A model generated the notes under the pieces. That model worked only from the letters and a program-made list of their open reading frames with translations, had not been told where the DNA came from and did not search any database. A DNA stretch of 8,579 bases from an uncultured Actinoplanes sp. (GTDB taxonomy: Bacteria > Actinomycetota > Actinomycetes > Mycobacteriales > Micromonosporaceae), in contig CAKUMG010000195.1 of assembly GCA_934667465.1 (NCBI GenBank), positions 1 to 8,579 on the forward strand, written 5' to 3'. Shown here in pieces: positions 1 through 6,412 of the stretch; position 1 is the stretch's first letter; each line of letters begins with the position of its first letter. The position numbers were made by a program, and so were the translations under genes.

Positions 1-119
1 GCGCCTGGCGGCGCCGGGAGTGGGTGGGCCGCGCCTGACGGCGCTGCGGGGGCGAGGCCGGGGGGCGGGTTCTAGGATGGGCCGGTCGTGAGTTCGGGTG
101 GGCGGCAGGACGGGGGCGG
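1..119. other. G-rich leader region before the first gene, possibly with the tail of an upstream gene
   Basis: The stretch is G-rich on the plus strand, with runs at 16-18, 22-24, 26-28, 48-52, 60-65 and 67-69. It contains an imperfect 14-base repeat, GCGCCTGGCGGCGC at 1-14 and GCGCCTGACGGCGC at 31-44, with starts 30 bases apart. Reading frame 1 is open from the window edge to a TAG at 73-75 and encodes a Gly/Ala/Pro-rich tail, so the end of an upstream plus-strand gene is possible. The composition is too simple and the stretch too short to decide. It may equally be noncoding spacer. Confidence 0.3.
73..78 (+). promoter_or_regulatory. Possible -10 box (TAGGAT) for the protease-mannosyltransferase pair
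   Basis: TAGGAT matches the TAnnnT form common in actinomycete housekeeping promoters. It would place a transcription start near 84-90, about 30-35 bases before the GTG at 120. No convincing -35 hexamer sits 16-19 bases upstream; the nearest TTGACG-like element, CTGACG at 35-40, is too far away. The call rests on one hexamer and its position. Confidence 0.3.
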
Positions 120-1382
120 GTGGGCGTGACGCCTCGTGCGTGGGCCGTGTGCAGCCTGGTGGTGATCGTGGCCGGGCTGGCGGTGGTGGCCGCGCTGACC
201 GTGCCGTGGCACCGGCCGCCGGCGCCGCGGGCCGACCAGGTGGCGGCGTTGCGGGAGTTCCCGGCGGAGCAGGTGGCGCGGGCGCGGGCGTTCAAGGCGG
301 CGCTGCGGCCGGCGAGCTACGGCGGGATGCTGGTCGGGCTGGTGGCCGCGCTCGTGCTCGGGCTGACGCCGCTCGGGGCATGGCTGGTGACCCAGGCGGG
401 GCGGCCGTTCGGCGGCCACTGGATCGCGCGGGCCGTGCTCGGGGGGCTGCTCGTCGTGCTCGTCGTGGAGGTGCTGACGCTGCCGTTCGCGGCGTGGCGG
501 CACCGGGTCGTCGTGGAGTACGGCATCTCCGTGCAGTCCTGGGGGTCGTGGGCCCTCGACCAGGCCAAGTCGTATGCGGTGGGCGCCGTGCTCGGCGGCG
601 TGGTGCTGCTCGGGTTCTTCACCGTGACCCGGCTCGCGCCGCGCTGGTGGTGGGCGTTCGGGGCAGCGGGGGCCGCCGCGCTGGTGGTGCTGCTGTCGTT
701 CGTGCTCCCCGTCGTGGTCGAGCCGATCTTCAACAAGTTCACGCCGATGGCCGCGGGGCCGCTGCGCACGGAGCTGATGACGCTCGCCGCCCGCGACGGC
801 GTGCCGGTCAAGGACGTGCTCGTCGCCGACGCCTCGCGGCGGACCAAGGCCGTGAACGCGTACGTGTCCGGGTTCGGGCCGACCCGCCGGATCGTGGTGT
901 ACGACACGATGCTGACCGAGGCGACGCCGGGCGAGGTGGTGTCCGTGGCCGCGCACGAGCTCGGGCACGCCAAGCGCAACGACGTGCTGCTCGGCACCGT
1001 GATCGGCGCGCTCGGGGCGGCGGCCGCGGTGGTGGCGCTCCATCTGCTCGGGTCGCTGGGGTGGCTGCTGCGCTGGGCGGGCGCCGAGTCGATGGGGGAG
1101 CCGCGGGCGGTCGCGCTGCTGCTGGCGCTGGTGACCCTGGCCGGGCTCGTCGGCGGGCCCGCGCAGGCGTTCGTGTCGCGGCGGATCGAGGCGCGGGCGG
1201 ATGATCATGCGATGGACCTGACGGGAGACCCGGCGACGATGGCGGCGATGCAGCGGCGGCTGGGCTCGGTGAACCTCTCCGACCCCGACCCGCCGGCCTG
1301 GGAGCAGGCGCTGATGGCGTCGCACCCGTCCACCGTGGAGCGGATCGCCGCGGCCACCGCCTACGCGCGGGGTGACCGGTGA
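120..1382 (+). CDS. M48A (Ste24-like) integral membrane zinc metalloprotease
   Basis: The product is a 420-residue polytopic membrane protease, about the usual length for Ste24/CAAX-type M48 peptidases. The zinc site is intact: HELGH at residues 279-283 supplies two His and the catalytic Glu280, and Glu357 in an EARADDHA motif supplies the third ligand. EPIFNKF at 201-207 and NAYVSGFG...RIVVYDTML at 246-265 are typical of the Ste24 subfamily and separate it from soluble or HtpX-type M48 enzymes. Hydrophobic segments near 8-28, 68-90, 104-124, 152-172, 178-200, 289-311 and 330-350 give about seven helices. Eukaryotic Ste24 cleaves prenylated CAAX proteins; bacterial substrates are mostly unknown, so membrane-protein quality control is only inferred. 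GTG 120 is the first start after an in-frame stop at 36-38. GTG 126 is also possible, because GGGGG at 112-116 is 9 bases from it and only 3 from GTG 120. The stop overlaps the next gene by GTGA, implying co-translation. Confidence 0.92.
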   Translation: MGVTPRAWAVCSLVVIVAGLAVVAALTVPWHRPPAPRADQVAALREFPAEQVARARAFKAALRPASYGGMLVGLVAALVLGLTPLGAWLVTQAGRPFGGHWIARAVLGGLLVVLVVEVLTLPFAAWRHRVVVEYGISVQSWGSWALDQAKSYAVGAVLGGVVLLGFFTVTRLAPRWWWAFGAAGAAALVVLLSFVLPVVVEPIFNKFTPMAAGPLRTELMTLAARDGVPVKDVLVADASRRTKAVNAYVSGFGPTRRIVVYDTMLTEATPGEVVSVAAHELGHAKRNDVLLGTVIGALGAAAAVVALHLLGSLGWLLRWAGAESMGEPRAVALLLALVTLAGLVGGPAQAFVSRRIEARADDHAMDLTGDPATMAAMQRRLGSVNLSDPDPPAWEQALMASHPSTVERIAAATAYARGDR

Positions 1383-2515
1383 GCGGGCGGACGCTGCTGG
1401 TCACCAACGACTTCCCGCCGCGGCCGGGCGGCATCCAGCAGTTCGTGCACAACCTGGCGGTACGGCCGCCGGGCGGCTCGGTGGTCGTCTACGCGTCCAC
1501 GTGGCGCGGCGCGGAGAAGTTCGACGCCGAGCAGCCGTTCGAGGTGATCCGCGAGGACACCGGGGTGCTGCTGCCCACGCCGGCGGTGGCGAAGCGGGCG
1601 GCGGAGATCGCGCGCTCGCACGGGTGTGACGCGGTGTGGTTCGGGGCGGCGGCGCCGCTCGGGCTGCTCGCGGGCGGGCTGCGGCGGCGGGCCGGCATCG
1701 AGCGGGCCGTGTCGCTGACCCACGGGCACGAGATCGGCTGGGCGGCGCTGCCCGGCGCGCGGCAGCTGCTGCGGCGGATCGCCCGGGACAACGACGTGGT
1801 CACGTATCTGACCGAGTTCCAGCGGGTGCGGCTCGACCGGGCGCTCGGCGCGCTGACCGAGCTGGAGCGGCTGACCCCGGGGGTCGACGTCGACGCCTAC
1901 CACCCGGGGGTGGACGGGTCGGCCGTGCGCGCGACGTGGGGGCTGTCCGACCGGCCCGTCGTCGTGTGCGTCTCCCGGCTGGTGCCGCGCAAGGGCCAGG
2001 ACATGCTGATCCGCGCGCTGCCGGAGATCCGCCGCCGGGTGCCGGGCGCGGCGCTGCTGGTGGTGGGCGGAGGCCCGTACCGGAAGAAGTTGACCGATCT
2101 CGCTCGCAGCCAGGGCGTCGAGCGCGACGTGGTCTTCACGGGCACGGTGCCGTGGGAGGAGCTGCCCGCGCACTACGCGGCCGGCGACGTCTATGCGATG
2201 CCGTGCCGGACCCGCGGTGCGGGCCTCGACGTGGAGGGGCTGGGCATCGTCTATCTGGAGGCGTCCGCGACCGGCCTGCCCGTGGTGGCGGGCGACTCGG
2301 GCGGCGCGCCCGACGCCGTGCGCCAGGGCGAGACCGGGTTCGTGGTGGGCGGCCGGGACGTGCCCGCGCTCGCCGACCGGGTGGCGCGCCTGCTGGGCGA
2401 TGAGGAGCTGGCCCGGCGGATGGGTGCGGCGGGCCGGGAGTGGGTCGAGCGGGAGTGGCGCTGGGAGACGAAGGCGGCCCGCCTGAGTGACCTGCTTCGT
2501 GCCAGATCGGCGTGA
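1379..2515 (+). CDS. pimB: GT4 glycosyltransferase, probable PimB-type phosphatidylinositol mannosyltransferase
   Basis: This 378-residue GT-B fold enzyme belongs to glycosyltransferase family 4. The N-terminus LLVTNDFPPRPGGIQQF (residues 6-22) strongly resembles mycobacterial and corynebacterial PimB', including the GG loop that contacts the nucleotide sugar. In the C-terminal donor domain, VSRLVPRKGQD (198-208) carries the Arg200/Lys205 pair expected to bind the donor diphosphate. The EGLGIVYLE motif is the family E-x7-E signature (Glu286, Glu294). PimB' transfers mannose from GDP-mannose to the 6-position of PIM1 at the inner face of the membrane, giving PIM2, a precursor of PIMs and lipoglycans. 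No signal peptide or membrane helix is visible, as expected for a peripheral enzyme. It starts at GTG 1379 inside the stop region of the M48 protease, a coupled 4-base overlap. A GT4 enzyme acting on another lipid or polysaccharide remains possible; the family call is firm, the exact acceptor less so. Confidence 0.85.
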   Translation: MSGRTLLVTNDFPPRPGGIQQFVHNLAVRPPGGSVVVYASTWRGAEKFDAEQPFEVIREDTGVLLPTPAVAKRAAEIARSHGCDAVWFGAAAPLGLLAGGLRRRAGIERAVSLTHGHEIGWAALPGARQLLRRIARDNDVVTYLTEFQRVRLDRALGALTELERLTPGVDVDAYHPGVDGSAVRATWGLSDRPVVVCVSRLVPRKGQDMLIRALPEIRRRVPGAALLVVGGGPYRKKLTDLARSQGVERDVVFTGTVPWEELPAHYAAGDVYAMPCRTRGAGLDVEGLGIVYLEASATGLPVVAGDSGGAPDAVRQGETGFVVGGRDVPALADRVARLLGDEELARRMGAAGREWVEREWRWETKAARLSDLLRARSA

Positions 2516-2601
2516 ATGCACAATCACTCCCGGAATAGGCGTAGACACGCTGTGTGAGCTGGCGTAGGAACGGCGAAGAGCCCACGGGACGGGAGCCGTT
2601 G
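2516..2601 (+). promoter_or_regulatory. Intergenic leader of the ABC transporter gene, possible weak promoter
   Basis: This 86-base gap is less GC-rich than its flanks, notably 2516-2556. TAGACA at 2542-2547 could be a -10 box, but I find no matching -35 element. A 13-codon ORF (2516-2557, Met-His-Asn-His-Ser-Arg-rich) starts directly after the preceding stop as TGAATG and ends overlapping a GTG at 2554. It contains the rare codons AGG and AGA. That short ORF is not supported as a gene but is recorded here. I see no hairpin terminator after the mannosyltransferase gene, so read-through from the upstream pair is possible. Confidence 0.3.
2591..2595 (+). promoter_or_regulatory. Ribosome binding site (GGGAG) that decides the ABC transporter start
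   Basis: GGGAG lies 6 bases upstream of ATG 2602, a good Shine-Dalgarno distance. The longer in-frame alternative, GTG 2554, has no purine-rich element at a suitable distance. This is the main reason for choosing the shorter protein. Confidence 0.6.
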
Positions 2602-4530
2602 ATGCAGCACGCCACCTCACCGGACACGGCAGCGACGAGCGAAGACGAGGACGAGGACGGGACCGGCGGGGAACCGGAACTCGCCCTTCCGTACTGGCTG
2701 ATCGGCACGGAGCAGGCGGCGAACACCAGCTTCCTGGGCATGTCCCGGGCCCTGCCCCGGCTGCTGCGCGACGCGTGGCTGCTCGCCTGGCAGGCAGGCC
2801 GGCGCACCACCGTGGCGCTGGTCGTGCTCCAGCTTCTCGGCGGGATCGCCAGCGCCGCGGGCCTGATCAGCGTCGTCGGCGTGTTCGACGGGTTGCTCCG
2901 GGAGGGCCCCACCCCGGACCGCGTGCGCGCGGCGGTGCCGTCGCTGATCCTGCTCGTCGGGGCGCTGGCCGTCCGGGGCGCCCTCGCCTCGGCGGCGGCC
3001 GCGGCGAACGGGCGGCTGTCGCCGCTGGTGTACCAGGCCGCCGAGATGCGGCTGCTCGCGCTGACCACCGAGGTCGAGCTGTCCACGTTCGACGACCCGG
3101 ACTGGCGCGACGCGATGGAACGCGCCCGGGACCGGGGCATCTCCGCCGGGCAGATGCTCGTCGACCGGGCCGTCGAGCTGGGCACCAACCTCATCGGACT
3201 GATCGCGGCGGCCGGGGTGCTCGCGGTGCTGCACCCGGTGCTGCTGCCGCTGCTCGTGCTCGCCGTCGTCCCGATCGCCTGGGCCGCCGTCCGCTCCGCG
3301 CGGCTCGGCTACCGGCAGATGCTGCGCTTCATCACGGTGTGGCGGCGCCAGCGGATGCTCGCCCACCTGCTCGCCGCCCGCGACTCGGCGGCCGAGCTGC
3401 GGGCGTTCACCGTGCGGCGGTTCCTGCTGGCCGAGGTGAGCCGGCTGCTCGCTGCGGCGACCCGCGAGGAGATCCGGCTCTCGGTCCGGCAGGTCCGCAC
3501 CACGCTGATCGGCAACGCGATGAGCGCGGCGGGCACCGGGGTCACGTACGGGGTGCTGCTCTGGCTGCTGTGGACCGGGCGGATGGAGCTGGCCGTCGCG
3601 GGTGCCGCGGCGTACGCGATCAGCACCGGCATCGGCAAGCTCACCGAGCTGGCGTACAGCGCGAACCGGGTGTTCGAGCAGGGCCTCTACTTCTCCGACT
3701 TCCAGGGCTTCTGCGAGCTGTCCCGCTCCCGGGCCGAGCCGGCCCCGAGCGCCGGCGCCCCGCGGACGTTCGACGAGATCCGCCTCGACGGCGTCACGTT
3801 CCGCTATCCCGACGCCGAGCGCCCGGCCGTCCGCGACGTCAGCATGACCCTGCGCCGCGGCGAGATCGTGGCGCTCGTCGGCGAGAACGGTTCCGGCAAG
3901 TCGACCCTCGCGGGGCTGCTCGCCGGGCTGTACCGGCCGGAGTCCGGGCAGATCCGCTGGGACGGCCGCGACGTCGCCGGCTTCGGCCCCGAGGCGCTGC
4001 GCGGCCGGGTCGCCGTCGTCATGCAGGACCCGACCCGGTGGCCGCTGTCGGCGCGCGAGTCGATCACCATCGGACGGCACGAGCGCCCGGCCCGCACGCC
4101 CGAGGTGCACGAGGCCGCCCGGGCCGGCGACGCGCACGACTTCGTCATGGAGCTGACCCGCCAGTACGAGACCCTGTTGTCGCGCGACTTCACCGACGGT
4201 GCCGACCTGTCCGGCGGTCAGTGGCAGCGGCTGGCGGTGAGCCGCGCGTACTACCGGGACGCGCCGCTGCTGATCTGCGACGAGCCCACCGCCAACCTCG
4301 ACGCCCGGGCCGAGCACGACGTGTACGCCCGGTTGCGGGAGCTGGCGGCGGGGCGCACGGTCGTGCTGATCACGCACCGGATGGCGAGCGTGCGCGAGGC
4401 CGACCGGATCTACGTGCTCGACCACGGCGCGCTCGTGGAGGAGGGCGACCACGACACGCTGCTGGCGGTGGACGGCATCTACGCGTCGCTGTTCACCCTG
4501 CAGGCGAGCGCCTATCAGGACACTGCTTGA
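2602..4530 (+). CDS. ABC exporter half-transporter (fused membrane and ATP-binding domains)
   Basis: The 642-residue protein joins an exporter-type membrane domain to an ATPase, so it probably works as a homodimer that expels a substrate. Residues 1-65 form a hydrophilic N-terminal tail with an acidic run, SEDEDED (13-19). Hydrophobic helices lie near 71-94, 112-133, 195-211, 212-230, 303-323 and 328-345, the expected six. The ATPase is complete: A-loop Tyr402, Walker A GENGSGKST (427-435), Q-loop Gln475, signature LSGGQWQR (536-543), Walker B LLICDE (556-561) with catalytic Glu561, D-loop NLDA and switch His592. No peptidase C39 domain is present. The segment STFDDPDWRDAMERARDR (161-178) resembles half-transporters often found with lanthipeptide clusters, but I see no precursor peptide or modification gene nearby, so the substrate is unknown. 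ATG 2602 is preferred for its GGGAG; GTG 2554 would add 16 residues. The gene may be a separate unit or read through from the upstream pair. Confidence 0.9.
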   Translation: MQHATSPDTAATSEDEDEDGTGGEPELALPYWLIGTEQAANTSFLGMSRALPRLLRDAWLLAWQAGRRTTVALVVLQLLGGIASAAGLISVVGVFDGLLREGPTPDRVRAAVPSLILLVGALAVRGALASAAAAANGRLSPLVYQAAEMRLLALTTEVELSTFDDPDWRDAMERARDRGISAGQMLVDRAVELGTNLIGLIAAAGVLAVLHPVLLPLLVLAVVPIAWAAVRSARLGYRQMLRFITVWRRQRMLAHLLAARDSAAELRAFTVRRFLLAEVSRLLAAATREEIRLSVRQVRTTLIGNAMSAAGTGVTYGVLLWLLWTGRMELAVAGAAAYAISTGIGKLTELAYSANRVFEQGLYFSDFQGFCELSRSRAEPAPSAGAPRTFDEIRLDGVTFRYPDAERPAVRDVSMTLRRGEIVALVGENGSGKSTLAGLLAGLYRPESGQIRWDGRDVAGFGPEALRGRVAVVMQDPTRWPLSARESITIGRHERPARTPEVHEAARAGDAHDFVMELTRQYETLLSRDFTDGADLSGGQWQRLAVSRAYYRDAPLLICDEPTANLDARAEHDVYARLRELAAGRTVVLITHRMASVREADRIYVLDHGALVEEGDHDTLLAVDGIYASLFTLQASAYQDTA

Positions 4531-4538
4531 TCCTTTTT
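4514..4538 (+). terminator. Possible weak intrinsic terminator of the ABC transporter gene
   Basis: ATCAGG (4514-4519) can pair with CTTGAT (4526-4531), with one G-U pair, around a six-base loop. CC and a five-T run (4534-4538) follow. The hairpin spans the transporter's stop codon. The stem is short and AT-rich compared with the terminator at 6577-6612, so efficiency is doubtful. No equivalent T-tract serves the converging minus-strand gene. Confidence 0.35.
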
Positions 4539-5491
4539 CAGGCGTTCTCGGACGCGGGTGCCAGGATGATCGTCTTGCCGGGGAGGTCGCCCGCGCCGGC
4601 CCGGGCGTGCAGGGCGGGCAGGTCGGCCAGCGCCACCCGCTCGGCGACCTCGACGCGCAGCTCGCCGGTGCTCACCCGGGCGGCCAGGTCGGCGAGCTGG
4701 TCGGAGTCGCTGCGGACGAACAGGTCGATGCCGCGCACGCCGCGCTCCTCGTCGGAGGGCGCGGGCATCCAGACGGTGGTGTTGACGAGGGTGCCGCCGT
4801 CGCGGATCAGCGGGACCAGCGCGGCCAGCTGCTCCGGGGTGACCGGGGCGAGGTTGAGGACCAGGTCGACCGGCTCGGTCACGGCCTCGGCCACGCCGGT
4901 GGTGGTGTGGTCGATCACCTCGTCGGCGCCCGCCGCCTCGGCACGGGCGGCGCTGCGCGGGCCGGCGACGGCGAGCACGTGGGCGCCGGCCTCCTTGGCC
5001 AGCTGGACGGCGTACCCGCCGACCGCACCACCGGCGCCGTTGATCAGCACCCGCTGACCGGCGGTCAGGCCGCCGTGGTCGAACAACGCCTGCCACGCGG
5101 TCAGGCCCACCAGCGGCAGGGCCGCCGCGTCGGCGAGCGGGATGGTCCGGGGCGCCCCGGTCAGGAGCTCGGCCGGTGCGATCACGTATTCCGCGGCCGC
5201 CCCGGTCCCCGTCATCGGCAGGAAGCCGATCACCCGGTCGCCGGCCGCGAGGTCGTCCACGCCGTCGCCGAGCGCGTCGATCGTGCCCGCGACGTCGATG
5301 CCGGGGGTGTGCGGCAGGGTGACCGGGATCGGGCCCCGCATGAAGCCCGCGCGGATGGTGCCCTCGACGCCGTTGAACGACGTCGCGGCGACGCGGATCC
5401 GGACCTCGCCGGCGCCGGGGACGGGCTGCTCGACGTCCTCGTAACGCAGGACCTCGGGACCGCCGAACTCGTGGAAACGCACTGCCTTCAT
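4538..5491 (-). CDS. MDR-family NAD(P)H-dependent quinone-reductase-like oxidoreductase
   Basis: The 317-residue cytoplasmic enzyme belongs to the medium-chain dehydrogenase/reductase superfamily, zinc-free quinone oxidoreductase branch. The GroES-like N-terminal domain opens with MKAVRFHEFGGPEVLRYEDV (1-20) and includes HTPGIDVAGTI (61-71). The Rossmann domain has the dinucleotide loop NGAGGAVGGYAVQLAK (151-166) followed by AGADEVIDH (187-195), typical of this branch. The catalytic and structural zinc cysteines of alcohol dehydrogenases are absent. Such enzymes reduce quinones or the double bond of enones using NADPH; the physiological substrate cannot be read from sequence. The length is normal and no lesion is visible. 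ATG 5491 matches the family N-terminus exactly, although the upstream Shine-Dalgarno (GGCGGG) is mediocre. It lies 69 bases downstream of the MmyB-type regulator gene on the same strand, with an 8-bp repeat cluster between them, suggesting that this regulator controls it. Confidence 0.9.
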   Translation of the reverse strand: MKAVRFHEFGGPEVLRYEDVEQPVPGAGEVRIRVAATSFNGVEGTIRAGFMRGPIPVTLPHTPGIDVAGTIDALGDGVDDLAAGDRVIGFLPMTGTGAAAEYVIAPAELLTGAPRTIPLADAAALPLVGLTAWQALFDHGGLTAGQRVLINGAGGAVGGYAVQLAKEAGAHVLAVAGPRSAARAEAAGADEVIDHTTTGVAEAVTEPVDLVLNLAPVTPEQLAALVPLIRDGGTLVNTTVWMPAPSDEERGVRGIDLFVRSDSDQLADLAARVSTGELRVEVAERVALADLPALHARAGAGDLPGKTIILAPASENA

Positions 5492-5506
5492 GGCCGGACC
5501 CGCCTA

Positions 5507-5530
5507 GGTGGTGAGGTGGTGACGTGGTGA
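5507..5530. repeat. Three tandem 8-bp repeats upstream of the oxidoreductase gene (candidate operator)
   Basis: GGTGGTGA at 5507-5514 and 5515-5522 is followed by CGTGGTGA at 5523-5530, giving three head-to-tail copies with one mismatch. The last copy forms a small inverted repeat with the following bases (GTGG 5524-5527, CCAC 5533-5536). The cluster sits 16-39 bases before the oxidoreductase ATG, in the only gap between regulator and enzyme. It could be an operator or 5'-leader element. A chance simple repeat in GC-rich DNA is the alternative. Confidence 0.6.
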
Positions 5531-5560
5531 CGCCACCCAATCTCGCAGGATCCGGCGTGC

Positions 5561-6412
5561 TCAGCCTGGGCCGGCGTGGCCCACCCTGATGATGGCGGAT
5601 TCCCCGGCGCCGACGATCTCGGCGAGCCGCGCCGCGTCGGCCGAGCCCGGCGCCGCGGTGAGCATCAGGGCCGCCAGGTCGTCGCCCGGGATGGCGAGCA
5701 TGCTGCCCACGAGCGTGACGGGGCCGCCCTCGGGATGGACGAACGCGGCACTGCTCTCGTAGGCCGCCACCGGCCGCGGCGTGCGCCACAGGGTGTCGAA
5801 CACGCTGCTGCGGCTGCGCAGCTCGTCCACCAGCGCGGCGAGCGACGCGTCGGCGGGGTAGCGCAACAGTGCGTTCCGCAGGTTGGCCACGAGGATCGCC
5901 TGGTGGTCGCTCGCGTCGGCCGCGGACTGGCGGAAACCGTCGAAGGGGCCGCAGAACGTCCGCCAGGCGATGTTCCACTCCCAGGGGTCCCCGGTGAGAT
6001 CCCAGTGCTTCAGGGCCAGGAACGCGCTGTTCACGGCGACCAGGTTCATCGCCGCGTCGGAGACGAACATCGGGGTGTCCGTGAACCGCTCCAGCAGCCG
6101 CATCGCGCCCGGGCCGAGGTCGGCCGGCACCTGCCCGTCCGCGGCGGCATACCCGGCCAGCGCGGACAGCCGCTCGTAGTCGGCCCGCCCGGCCCGCAGC
6201 GCCCGGGCGAGGGCCTTGACCACCCCGGCCGACGGGTGGCTGCGCCCCTGTTCGAGCCGGCGCACGTAGTCCGCGGACATCCCGGCGAGCTCGCCCAGTT
6301 CCTCGCGCCGCAGCCCCTGCGTCCGCCGCCGGCCGGCGGGGAGCCCGACGGTCTCGGGGGCCGTGCTCTCCCGCAACTGGCGGACGGCGACGCCGAATTC
6401 CTGACGATCCAC
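5561..6412 (-). CDS. XRE-type helix-turn-helix regulator with MmyB-like ligand-binding domain
   Basis: This 283-residue transcription factor has the architecture of actinobacterial MmyB-type regulators. The N-terminal helix-turn-helix covers about residues 5-90, with the hallmark run GLPAGRRRTQGLRREELGEL (23-42) and MSADYVRRLEQGR (45-57). The C-terminal domain from about 103 (LLERFTDTPMFVSDAAMNLVAVN) to about 255 matches the MmyB ligand-binding region, a PAS-like fold reported to bind fatty-acid-like molecules. Such regulators commonly adjoin an oxidoreductase gene, as here. The frame stays open to an ATG at 6586, but that extension crosses a 23-bp tandem repeat whose period is not a multiple of three, and family members start as MDR/MDRR. 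GTG 6412 is therefore chosen. Its GGGAG is only 2 bases away, too close for normal Shine-Dalgarno use, so initiation may be leaderless or atypical. Self-regulation through the upstream repeats is inferred. Confidence 0.88.
   Translation of the reverse strand: MDRQEFGVAVRQLRESTAPETVGLPAGRRRTQGLRREELGELAGMSADYVRRLEQGRSHPSAGVVKALARALRAGRADYERLSALAGYAAADGQVPADLGPGAMRLLERFTDTPMFVSDAAMNLVAVNSAFLALKHWDLTGDPWEWNIAWRTFCGPFDGFRQSAADASDHQAILVANLRNALLRYPADASLAALVDELRSRSSVFDTLWRTPRPVAAYESSAAFVHPEGGPVTLVGSMLAIPGDDLAALMLTAAPGSADAARLAEIVGAGESAIIRVGHAGPG

Noticed and set aside
72..1325. Long minus-strand ORF opposite the M48 protease gene
   Set aside because: Arg/His/Pro-rich with no recognisable domain; a frame shadow of a GC-rich gene whose plus-strand product has a complete zinc site.
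2567..2600. ECF-sigma-like promoter (GGAAC ... CGTT) before the transporter
   Set aside because: The two elements are 25 bases apart, too far for the 16-18 base spacing of ECF promoters.
2554..2601. GTG 2554 as the transporter start
   Set aside because: No Shine-Dalgarno at a suitable distance, whereas ATG 2602 has GGGAG six bases upstream. It is not excluded and would add 16 residues.
1361..2620. Long minus-strand ORF opposite the mannosyltransferase gene
   Set aside because: Low-complexity Arg/His/Pro translation with no domain; the opposite strand encodes a clear GT4 enzyme.
2617..4452. 611-codon minus-strand ORF opposite the ABC transporter
   Set aside because: Antisense shadow of a gene with every ABC ATPase motif intact; composition typical of noncoding frames at high GC.
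2775..5057. 760-codon plus-strand ORF crossing the transporter and the antisense of the oxidoreductase
   Set aside because: Spans two real genes in wrong frames, is extremely Arg/Ala/Gly-rich and has no domain.
5507..5530. CRISPR-like or mobile-element repeats
   Set aside because: Units are 8 bp with no spacers and no associated genes; the 23-bp pair at 6458-6503 also lacks spacers, terminal inverted repeats or a transposase.
4515..5978. 487-codon minus-strand ORF covering the oxidoreductase and part of the regulator
   Set aside because: An alternative frame of two well-supported genes, with repetitive Arg/Gly/Ala content.
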